Source: an uncultured Lachnospiraceae bacterium
GTDB taxonomy: Bacteria; Bacillota; Clostridia; Lachnospirales; Lachnospiraceae
Assembly (NCBI GenBank): GCA_947178125.1
Contig: CAMWXB010000007.1
Location: forward strand, 1-64,000
Length of the DNA: 64,000 nucleotides
Direction of reading: 5' to 3'
Below the pieces are notes generated by a model. That model made no database searches. It worked only from the letters and a program-made list of their open reading frames with translations, and was not told the origin of the DNA. Below are positions 26,442 through 33,847 of the stretch, one piece after another (positions within the stretch are counted from its first letter, which is position 1; every line of letters begins with the position of its first letter). Both the position numbers and the translations under genes were made by a program.

Positions 26442-28346
26442 ATGATCACATTGCTGCCTGAGAAAAAAGGGACTTTTCTGCGCGCGTCCCTGTGCGATGT
26501 CTGTAATTTTTCCTGTGAATACTGCGCAAAGGATATGGGGATGGAAAATCATACGCCTAAGTGCGTCGAATCCGGTTTGCTGAGCGCGGAGGAATATAGC
26601 AGAAATCTGGAGAAAATTGCGGCCCACGGATTTGAAATCATTTCCTTTACGGGCGGCGAACCGCTGCTTTGTAAGGATTTTGCCAGTATTGCGCAGACGG
26701 CGAGACAACTGTTCCGGGTTGTGGAGATTACGACGAACGGCTCGAAACTGCCCGAACATATGGAAACAATCCGAAAATATGTGGATGTACTGAAGATATC
26801 AGTCGATGCGGTGGATGATGCTCTGCGGGTAAAAATTACCCGCCGGGATGATGCCAAGGATACCCTGCACATCATGGAAATGTGCTGTCGGGCCGGAATT
26901 GTGCAGATCGGTTTAAATTTTGTCTACATGAAGCAGAATGCGGAAGAACTGCCTAAATTGATTACATTTGTAAAAAGGCTGAATAGGAAGTATAATAGCA
27001 ATATATATATCAGCGTTCTGGATTTGTATTATTCCAAAGGAAACGATGCTTTCTGGCGGGAGCAGTTCGTCAATTTGAAAAAACTGCGGCAGATGTTAGC
27101 GGAAAAAGGAATTGCGGTCCATAGAAGGTCAAGAGTCGGATGTGATTCCTATTATTGCATCTGGGACGGCGTCAGGGTTAATATGAAAGACAGTATGTCC
27201 TGCACGCACAGGAGCGGGATATGCCTTGACTGTGAGGGATATTGTCAGGAGGGCATCTACAGCCTGAAACATTCCGCAAGCGGCTGGCTCAGTGTCTGTC
27301 CGTCGAACGATGTGAGGCTTGGCGCGCTGCTTCGTGGAGATGGCGCGGAACAAACGATCGACCATTTTGTGGAGATTTTGAATCAGATTAAGCGGGTTTC
27401 GAATACCGGGGCGGATTTTATGGAAAAGAACGGCTTGTGCCTGGAAAAGGATGATTCCGGCATGGAAAAGAACGGCTTGTGTCCGGAAAAGGATGATTCC
27501 GGCATGGGAAAAAATGGCTCGAGCGATGTGCCGCATCTAAAGAGGCCCAAGGTCAGAGAATGCCTTTTGCTTCGCAATGATATCAGGCGGCGGGCTCGGA
27601 ACTACTGTGAGAAACACGGATTTATGGAATTTGATACACCCGTGCTCACGAAGTACGCAGGAGAGCCATATAATCCGACATTTCCCGTTTCGTTAGAGAA
27701 AGAAACAGTGCGTCTTGCAGATTCTCCGCAGGTGTATAAAATGCTTCTGGTGCTTTCCGGTTATGACAGATATTATCAGTTTGCGCACTGTTTCCGGCCG
27801 ATTGCGCATGAGGGCGCTTTGGAGACGCATTTGCGGGAATTTATGCAGCTCGATTTGGAATTGCAGGTTGATTCTTTCGAGGAACTGATGGATACGGCAA
27901 AGGAGCTGCTTCACTGTTTATGCGAAGACGCGGTTTGGGAACTGGTTCCATACCTGCCGCTCGCCACCGGGAAAACAGGCGTTCACGGCCAAATCATGCC
28001 GGAGCATCATATCTTTGCAAAACCTGTAAATCTGCACATCGGACGGAATCAGGCCATGCCGGAGCCGGATGAGCTGCTTACGATCAAGACGGAATCTTTT
28101 GATATTCTTTTGAACGGCATGGAAGTGGGCGGCGGCGATATGCGTATCATGGATGCGGCGATGCAGGAATCGGTGATGGAACTTTTCGAGGTGGATAAGG
28201 AAGCGTACAGCGATTATCTGCGGGAACTCGGCCGTTACCGGGGAAAGCCCATCGGGGGTTTCGCAATCGGGATTGAGCGCCTTATCATGGCTATGACAGG
28301 CGTGTCAGATATCAGGGAGACGACGGCGTTCGATACATGGCAGTAG
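26442..28346 (+). CDS. Radical SAM / AspRS-like class II synthetase fusion
   Basis: A 634-residue two-domain protein. Residues ~10-230: radical SAM core with CxxxCxxC at Cys21, Cys25 and Cys28, and SFTGGEPLL; MoaA/SPASM-like. Residues ~230-290 are Cys-rich (CDSYYC, CTHRSGICLDCEGYC, SVCPSND), consistent with extra FeS clusters. Residues ~326-365: linker with a 14-residue repeat (MEKNGLCLEKDDSG) in two and a half copies. Residues ~365-634: class IIb synthetase core like AspRS, with DSPQVYKMLLVLSGYDRYYQ, motif 2 FRPIAHEGALETHLREF, NGMEVGGGDMRI and motif 3 GGFAIGIERLIMAMTG. The catalytic Args are kept; the anticodon-binding OB fold is absent, and FRDE is replaced by FRPI. So it probably makes an aminoacyl-adenylate for something other than normal tRNA charging. 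No known fusion of this type comes to mind. GAGTCAGGGGGGG precedes the start. Confidence 0.85.
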   Translation: MITLLPEKKGTFLRASLCDVCNFSCEYCAKDMGMENHTPKCVESGLLSAEEYSRNLEKIAAHGFEIISFTGGEPLLCKDFASIAQTARQLFRVVEITTNGSKLPEHMETIRKYVDVLKISVDAVDDALRVKITRRDDAKDTLHIMEMCCRAGIVQIGLNFVYMKQNAEELPKLITFVKRLNRKYNSNIYISVLDLYYSKGNDAFWREQFVNLKKLRQMLAEKGIAVHRRSRVGCDSYYCIWDGVRVNMKDSMSCTHRSGICLDCEGYCQEGIYSLKHSASGWLSVCPSNDVRLGALLRGDGAEQTIDHFVEILNQIKRVSNTGADFMEKNGLCLEKDDSGMEKNGLCPEKDDSGMGKNGSSDVPHLKRPKVRECLLLRNDIRRRARNYCEKHGFMEFDTPVLTKYAGEPYNPTFPVSLEKETVRLADSPQVYKMLLVLSGYDRYYQFAHCFRPIAHEGALETHLREFMQLDLELQVDSFEELMDTAKELLHCLCEDAVWELVPYLPLATGKTGVHGQIMPEHHIFAKPVNLHIGRNQAMPEPDELLTIKTESFDILLNGMEVGGGDMRIMDAAMQESVMELFEVDKEAYSDYLRELGRYRGKPIGGFAIGIERLIMAMTGVSDIRETTAFDTWQ

Positions 28347-28423
28347 CAGCGGGCGTGCGGAATGATCATCTTTTTCGGACAGGAGCAGAACGCGCAACCA
28401 TCTGAAATGGAGGAAATATACGC

Positions 28424-29134
28424 ATGAGCGGAAAAGATAGAGAAGTGAACGAGGGGGAGAAGGCGTTTCTGGATCATTATCATCCGGAGAAATACGCGTC
28501 TATTTCCATCACGGTCGATGCAATTGTGTTCGGTGTGATGAAGGATACGACGGATAATTACCGGAAGCTGGACAGGCAGTCTTTGAAGATTCTGCTGGTA
28601 AAGCGGGAACGTTATCCTTATAAAGACTGTTACAGCCTGCCCGGTGGTTTTGTCGGGGAAAAGGAGACTTTCGAGGATACGCTCGGTCGGGTGCTGATGA
28701 AGAAAACGGGCCTTGCCGATATTTACAGCGAACAGCTCTATACCTTTGGCAGCGTGGAGCGCGACCCGCGGATGCGGATTGTCAGCTGCGCCTATATTTC
28801 GCTCGTCGATATCAACCAGACGAAAATCGAGGGAGCCGAATGGTTTGCTATAGAAGATATTCGCAGGATGGAGCTCGCATTCGATCATAACATGATTATT
28901 GAAGAAGCGCTCAAGCGCCTCAGGGGCAAGATCAATTATACGGATATCGTATTTCATATGATGCCGCAGGAATTTACCATCAGTGAACTGCAGGAAGTAT
29001 ACGAGATCATACTCGGGAAAAAGCTGCTTGCGGCGGCATTTCGGCGGACGATTTCCGAGAAACTTGAAGATACGGGGAAGATGACATCGAATGCGGGACA
29101 TCGGCCTTCCAGAATTTACCGGTACAAAAAATAG
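28424..29134 (+). CDS. NrtR-like Nudix / winged-helix regulator
   Basis: A 236-residue protein. Residues ~20-150 are a Nudix fold; the Nudix box (residues ~73-95, GGFVGEKETFEDTLG then RVLMKKTGL) has lost the REuxEE metal-binding glutamates (V, K, K instead), so hydrolysis is unlikely. Residues ~160-236 form a winged helix (FTISELQEVYEIILGKKL, AAFRRTISEKL, HRPSRIYRYKK) as in NrtR. NrtR family proteins repress NAD-synthesis genes and let go when ADP-ribose binds. Here it is the last gene of the NAD module, 21 bp from the element end. AGGAGG-like GGAGG site. Confidence 0.88.
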   Translation: MSGKDREVNEGEKAFLDHYHPEKYASISITVDAIVFGVMKDTTDNYRKLDRQSLKILLVKRERYPYKDCYSLPGGFVGEKETFEDTLGRVLMKKTGLADIYSEQLYTFGSVERDPRMRIVSCAYISLVDINQTKIEGAEWFAIEDIRRMELAFDHNMIIEEALKRLRGKINYTDIVFHMMPQEFTISELQEVYEIILGKKLLAAAFRRTISEKLEDTGKMTSNAGHRPSRIYRYKK

Positions 29135-29140
29135 CCGCTG

Positions 29141-29161
29141 CCGCTAATTACCGCCGGCATG
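29141..29161 (+). other. Right attachment site (attR)
   Basis: Element arm CCGCTAATTACCGCC overlapping the core CGGCATG. Host sequence to the right continues GGGGAACGAGG. Confidence 0.8.
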
Positions 29162-29741
29162 GGGGAACGAGGATACTGCAAAGATTCTGGAAATTCTGAA
29201 GAAACATGATGTGAAAGTGACTTTTTTTATGACAGGAGGATGGGTGGAAGCCTATCCGGACGATGTAAAGGCTATTCTGGCTGACGGTCACGATCTGGGA
29301 AATCACAGCGAAAACCACAAAAATATGTCACAGCTGTCAGATGGCGAATGCGAAGAAGAATTGATGTCGGTGCATAACAAAGTTCTTGAACTGACAGGCT
29401 ATGAAATGTTCCTGTTTCGTCCGCCCTACGGAGATTATGACAATGATGTCATAAAGATGGCGTATAAATGCGGGTATTATCCGATTCAATGGGATGTGGA
29501 TTCCCTTGACTGGAAGGACTACGGCGTGGATTCCATCATTAAGACGGTCACGGAGCATAAACATCTCGGAAACGGCAGTATCATTCTCTGCCATAACGGC
29601 GCCAAGTATACGGCGGAGGCACTGGAAACGCTGATTACCACGTTACAGGGGCAGGGGTATGAGTTTGTGCCCATTTCACAGTTGATTTACAGGGACAATT
29701 ATCATATGAAGGCGGACGGGACGCAGGCTTCCGGGCTATAG
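29162..29741 (+). pseudogene. Polysaccharide deacetylase, C-terminal fragment (interrupted)
   Basis: The second part of the gene begun at 19603. It reads GNEDTAKILEILKKHDVKVT in frame with the left part, then the zinc motif NHSENHKNM, FRPPYGDYD, WDVDSLDWKDY and ILCHNGAKYTAEAL, the complete set of NodB-family catalytic motifs. It has no start or ribosome site of its own; the first internal Met is inside the domain. 580 bp here and 356 bp of the left part make 936 bp, a whole number of codons. The stop codon lies at the edge of a family A repeat remnant. Confidence 0.93.
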
Positions 29742-29776
29742 AACTTCTACGGTTCGCGTTGCGAACCTTTTTGCCT
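29740..29776 (+). repeat. Family A repeat, right half only
   Basis: AGAACTTCTACGGTTCGCG then TTGCGAACC, as in the right half of the copy at 44713. The left half is absent, replaced by the end of the deacetylase gene. Confidence 0.7.
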
Positions 29777-29824
29777 GTGTTAGTGGCGGCATGGAAGATA
29801 TGAGGGGAAAGGATTGAAATTACG

Positions 29825-32182
29825 ATGAAGAGAAAAAGAATTAAAGGGATACTGGCAGTCGTGCTGGTCATCAGCATTTTGTGTGCCTGTGCCGGAACGG
29901 AACGGGAAAGTGGTACACAGAATGCACCGGTGGAAGCGGAAAATGTGAAAGAAGGGGAAACACAGGAACCTGCACAGGAAGAGAATGCAGAGTCTGCGGA
30001 CGCGGAAGCGGATAATATGGTTCCGGACAGCGTAGCACAGGAAAATGCCGATGCGCAGGGTTCTGACGATGACAACACAGACATGGAGACACTTTCACCG
30101 GAAGAACTGGAAGCGCTCCTGGCGGATATCAAGCCGATCGACAGACCTTTTACGGGCGACAGACCGTTTTTGGTCAAAAGCGGGGATGAACAGGCGGTGG
30201 ATATGGCAGCGCCTTCCGTGGAGGCCTATACGGTCGCGCCGGACCTGAGCAATGTTGACAATCTCTGGCAGTTCTATTTACAGGACGGCTTCAAGACCCA
30301 GCTTGCGGAGAATGGTTTTGTCGTATTTGGGGAAGCGGGCTTTGAATTTTATGAAATTTATGAGAATAACAGGTACGAGCAGATTGCCAATTTTGTGACG
30401 GTCGATTCTATGATGCACACTTATCATCTTTATTTTGCTTACTTAATGAAAAATGTAGAAAAAGAGTATCTGTATGCCTATCTTACGCTGCTTAGCAGGA
30501 AAATGCTGGAAAGCAGCGTGAGCCAGTATGAGCTTTTGAAAGGAAGCGAATGGGAAGAGGCGGCAATGCGTAACGTCGCCTTTTTTACAATTGGAGCGGC
30601 GCTTCTGGGAGACCGTGTGGAGGCGCCGGACTATGTGGAAGAAATCGTTTCGTATGAACTCGATGCCATCGGTCAGGCGGGAGGGATCAAAGAGTCAAAA
30701 ATAACCGGAGAATTTGAAGATTATACCCAGTATAAGCCGCGCGGATATTATGCGGACGATATCAGGCTGGAACGTTATTTTCAGGCGATGATGTGGTACG
30801 GCAGGATACATTTTGCACAGGATAACGTGGAACTGGACAGGAGCGCTCTTCTGATAGCCGAAGCGGTTTTGGCGGATGAAGAGATTTACGGGCTTTGGGA
30901 AGCCGTTTATGCTGTGACCTCCTTTTTCGCGGGGGCAAGCGATGATGCGGGCGTATGCGAATATATACCGCTGATGAAAGAAGCGTATGGAGAGGACATT
31001 ACAGTAAATGGACTGATTGGAACACAGGAGGAATTTGCGCGTTTTCATGAGATGACGGCAAAGCTTACGCCGCCGCAGATCAATACCATTCCGATTGAAG
31101 ACGGGGAGAGCAATGTAATTCCGGGCTTCCGTTTCATGGGGCAGCGGTTCACCATCGATGCGGCCGTTATGCAGAAGCTGATTTTCAGCAGTGTAGGAGA
31201 GGACGGGGCAGGCGGCCGGCGTATGCTTCCCGATGTGCTGGATGTGCCGGCGGCGCTCGGCAGCGATACCGCATTACAGATTCTGGAAGAAAACGGTGCG
31301 GCGGATTATGCGGGTTATTCGGAGAATATGGAGAAGCTCAGAATGGTTCTGGCAGCGGATAAGGATACTTTGTGGTCGGCAAGCCTGTATGCAGGCTGGC
31401 TGAATACGCTCCGCCCTCTGCTGGAAGTAAAAGGGGAAGGCTATCCGGTCTTCATGCAGGGCGAGGAATGGGCTAAGAAAAATCTGGAATGTTTTGCGGG
31501 CAGCTTTACGGAGCTGAAACACGATACGGTGCTTTATTCCAAACAGGTGATGGCCGAGATGGGCGGCGGCTGGGAACAGGAACCGGATGACAGGGGATAT
31601 GTGGAGCCGGAGCCGCTCGTGTATATGCGGTTTGAAAACCTTGCGGTATCGACGGCGGAGGGGTTGAAGGCATATGGTGTGCTGCGCACACCCGATGAAG
31701 CAAATCTGAGCCGCCTGTCCGAACTGGCCCATCAGCTATATGTGATTTCCAATAAGGAACTTCGGGATGAGGTCCTGACGGAGGAAGAGTATGAGCTGAT
31801 TCGGTGCTATGGCGGAAATATCGAACATTTCTGGTATGAGACATTCAAGGCGGAAATCGAAGAAGAAGGGCTTTCCGGACGGGACTGCCCAGCTGCAGTT
31901 GTTGTTGATATTGCAACAGACCCGAATGGCGCGGTATTGGAAGCGGCAACGGGTAATCCATCTGACATTTATGTCCTGGTGAAGATTGACGGGAAAATCA
32001 AGATTGCCAGAGGGGCCGTATATTCTTTCTATCAGTTTACATGGCCCATGGAGGACCGGCTGACCGACTCGGAATGGCGTCAGATGATTGGGGCACAGGT
32101 CGGTGATGACGGATATTACGATAGAGACCCGTCGATTCAGCAGCCGGAATGGACGGAAAGTTACCGGTACCAGTGGGAATAA
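29825..32182 (+). CDS. DUF3160 lipoprotein
   Basis: A 785-residue protein with a lipoprotein signal (SILCAC), an acidic linker of ~90 residues, then a large helical domain (FYLQDGFKTQLAENGFVVFG, ITVDSMMHTYHLYF-like FVTVDSMMHTYHLYF, AIVHFAQ-type helices) typical of DUF3160. Function unknown; the family is extracellular. It ends with PEWTESYRYQW. Followed by the CapA-like gene and a small hairpin, likely one operon. Confidence 0.85.
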   Translation: MKRKRIKGILAVVLVISILCACAGTERESGTQNAPVEAENVKEGETQEPAQEENAESADAEADNMVPDSVAQENADAQGSDDDNTDMETLSPEELEALLADIKPIDRPFTGDRPFLVKSGDEQAVDMAAPSVEAYTVAPDLSNVDNLWQFYLQDGFKTQLAENGFVVFGEAGFEFYEIYENNRYEQIANFVTVDSMMHTYHLYFAYLMKNVEKEYLYAYLTLLSRKMLESSVSQYELLKGSEWEEAAMRNVAFFTIGAALLGDRVEAPDYVEEIVSYELDAIGQAGGIKESKITGEFEDYTQYKPRGYYADDIRLERYFQAMMWYGRIHFAQDNVELDRSALLIAEAVLADEEIYGLWEAVYAVTSFFAGASDDAGVCEYIPLMKEAYGEDITVNGLIGTQEEFARFHEMTAKLTPPQINTIPIEDGESNVIPGFRFMGQRFTIDAAVMQKLIFSSVGEDGAGGRRMLPDVLDVPAALGSDTALQILEENGAADYAGYSENMEKLRMVLAADKDTLWSASLYAGWLNTLRPLLEVKGEGYPVFMQGEEWAKKNLECFAGSFTELKHDTVLYSKQVMAEMGGGWEQEPDDRGYVEPEPLVYMRFENLAVSTAEGLKAYGVLRTPDEANLSRLSELAHQLYVISNKELRDEVLTEEEYELIRCYGGNIEHFWYETFKAEIEEEGLSGRDCPAAVVVDIATDPNGAVLEAATGNPSDIYVLVKIDGKIKIARGAVYSFYQFTWPMEDRLTDSEWRQMIGAQVGDDGYYDRDPSIQQPEWTESYRYQWE

Positions 32183-32197
32183 AGAGAGAATGAAAAA

Positions 32198-32256
32198 GGG
32201 AATGAAGATTTTCTATGGCGTTAAAGAACAACGCCTGAGAAAATCTAATCATTTCC
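32198..32256 (+). repeat. Hairpin between DUF3160 and CapA genes
   Basis: AGATTTTCT (32206) pairs with AGAAAATCT (32238), inner GGCGTT / AACGCC, outer GGAATGA / TCATTTCC. It recalls family A stems (AGAAAATCT / AGATTTTCT at 6248) in the opposite orientation, but loop words are missing, so membership is doubtful. Confidence 0.55.
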
Positions 32257-32268
32257 TTTGGAGGGCGT

Positions 32269-33741
32269 GTGAGAAGAGTAAAATTGATAATACCGGCGTT
32301 TCTGTGCATTGGCGCCGTATGTTTTCTGCTCTGGAACGGCGGTGTTTTTTTACCGGAGTGGATTACATGGGAAAAAGGAAGCAGCCAGGACGCATCGGGC
32401 GCGTATGAGATATCATTAAAACGGAAAGCGGTGGATGTTTTATATGAAGGCCGCATTATCTGGCGTTCGCCGGAAGGCGTGAAAGTGCAGTCTGTGCTTT
32501 CCTGCGATATCGATAACGACGGTGCGGACGAGCTGCTTTTGCTCTGTTGGAAAAAAGGGCGTTATGGTGAACATAAGCCTTTTTGGGTGGAGCAGGATGA
32601 GAGAGCATGGTCACAGCATCTTTTTGTTTATGAATATATGCAGGGGGAAATCAGGCCTAAATGGATGTCTTCTTATATCGGACAGGATGTGGCAAAGATG
32701 TCTGTCAGGGACGGGGCACCGCCCGGAAAACATCTCATGCTGGCATCTCCTGACGGGGAAATCAGCAGCTGGTTCTGGGATTCCTGGGGTTTTACGAAGG
32801 AAAAGGCAGACACTTCTTTTGTCGTTTTCGGCGATAATCTGATTCATGAACCGATTTACAGATACGCCCTGCAGGGAGACGGAAATCCTGACGAGCCGGG
32901 GCTCGATAAGACAGGGGTTGATGAATCAAGGTTTAATTTTTTATATGAAAATGTCGTAGATGTGATTTCGAAAAGTGACATTGCTGTCATTAATCAGGAG
33001 ACGCCGCTTGTAGACGAGTCGGCACTGTATGGGGATTATCCCCGATTCGGTACACCGGTTCAGGTAGGCGAGGCAATCGTAAATGCCGGTTTCGATGTGG
33101 TGACATGTGCGACGAACCACGCGCTTGACCGGGGAGTAGACGGCATCAACACGACAAAAGCCTTTTTTACAGAAAAGCATATAAAATGCATCGGCATCCA
33201 GTCGGAAGAGGAGACGGATTATCACCCCTATGAGATTCTTGTCAGGAATGGCGTCCGGTTCGCGCTGCTCAATTATACTTATGGTACGAATGGCATACGG
33301 CTGCCCGAAGAGAACCCCAATATGGTGCATCTGCTCGATGATGAAGAAAAAATAACGAATGATATTGAAATGGCGAAGGCTGAAAGCGATTTCGTCATTG
33401 TTTTTGTGCACTGGGGGACAGAGTATGCCAACGAGCCGGATGATTTTCAGCGAGAATGGGCGCAGGTATTTGCAGACTGCAAGGTAGATGTCGTCGTCGG
33501 CACACACCCGCATGCAATTCAGCCCTATGAGGTCATTCGGGACAATGACGGCCACGAAATGCTGATTTATTATTCCATCGGCAACTATATCAGCGCCCAG
33601 CCGGAGGAATCCTGTGTAAAGGGGGGCATGGCGTCTTTTACCGTGTCGCTGACGCCCGAAGGATACAAGGTCACGGAATATGGTTTCCGGCCGCTGACCA
33701 TCCGCCGGCAGGAAGGCGGAAAGTATGTGACGGAATTTTGA
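32269..33741 (+). CDS. CapA-family (poly-gamma-glutamate synthesis type) protein
   Basis: A 490-residue exported protein, GTG start with GGAGG four bases upstream. The N-terminal signal anchor (RVKLIIPAFLCIGAVCFLLW) is followed by ~150 residues with a calcium-type repeat (CDIDNDGADELLLLC), as in FG-GAP/VCBS modules. Residues ~190-480 form the CapA metallophosphatase-like domain: FGDNLIHEPIY, INQETPLVDES, TCATNHALDRGVDGI, VFVHWGTEYANEP, VVGTHPHAIQPYEV, YYSIGNYISAQ. The role is likely in cell-surface polymer handling. Fusion of CapA to a VCBS-like region is somewhat unusual. Confidence 0.88.
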   Translation: MRRVKLIIPAFLCIGAVCFLLWNGGVFLPEWITWEKGSSQDASGAYEISLKRKAVDVLYEGRIIWRSPEGVKVQSVLSCDIDNDGADELLLLCWKKGRYGEHKPFWVEQDERAWSQHLFVYEYMQGEIRPKWMSSYIGQDVAKMSVRDGAPPGKHLMLASPDGEISSWFWDSWGFTKEKADTSFVVFGDNLIHEPIYRYALQGDGNPDEPGLDKTGVDESRFNFLYENVVDVISKSDIAVINQETPLVDESALYGDYPRFGTPVQVGEAIVNAGFDVVTCATNHALDRGVDGINTTKAFFTEKHIKCIGIQSEEETDYHPYEILVRNGVRFALLNYTYGTNGIRLPEENPNMVHLLDDEEKITNDIEMAKAESDFVIVFVHWGTEYANEPDDFQREWAQVFADCKVDVVVGTHPHAIQPYEVIRDNDGHEMLIYYSIGNYISAQPEESCVKGGMASFTVSLTPEGYKVTEYGFRPLTIRRQEGGKYVTEF

Positions 33742-33813
33742 GCCGGTGCTTGTCATTTTTCCCTGGTGAGCATATAATATATCCAATGTGCTGTAAATGG
33801 GGAATGCAGAAAA

Positions 33814-33847
33814 GATAGGCTGCAGGAAAGGCGTGGTTGTTATAATG
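33814..33847 (+). repeat. Start-codon motif (family E) at GT39 gene
   Basis: GGCTGCAGGAAAGGC then GTGGTTGTTATAATG, the last ATG being the start. The upstream ATG of other copies is GTG here. Confidence 0.55.

Larger units (their letters stand above)
19952..29161. mobile_element. 9.2-kb serine-recombinase element carrying an NAD module
   Basis: The element is bounded by CGGCATG at both ends (19952-19958 and 29155-29161). It splits a deacetylase gene, whose reading frame is restored exactly if one copy of the core and the 9,203-bp unit are removed. Next to the cores lie inverted 15-bp arms, GGCGGTCAATTGCGG (19963) and CCGCTAATTACCGCC (29141), 12 of 15 positions matching when one is reversed. 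A large serine recombinase sits near the left end, facing outward. Cargo in order: coiled-coil protein, recombinase and a coupled small gene (reverse), then nicotinamidase, prs, NAMPT, nadE, radical SAM-synthetase fusion and NrtR-like gene (forward). No conjugation genes are present, so it is integrative but not self-transferring. Confidence 0.92.

Noticed and set aside
19952-29161. Element as a prophage or conjugative transposon
   Set aside because: No structural, replication, relaxase or type IV secretion genes are present between the ends.
29211-29741. The 176-residue deacetylase frame as an independent gene
   Set aside because: No ribosome site, the start is inside the catalytic domain, and the frame continues upstream to the element junction in step with the left fragment.
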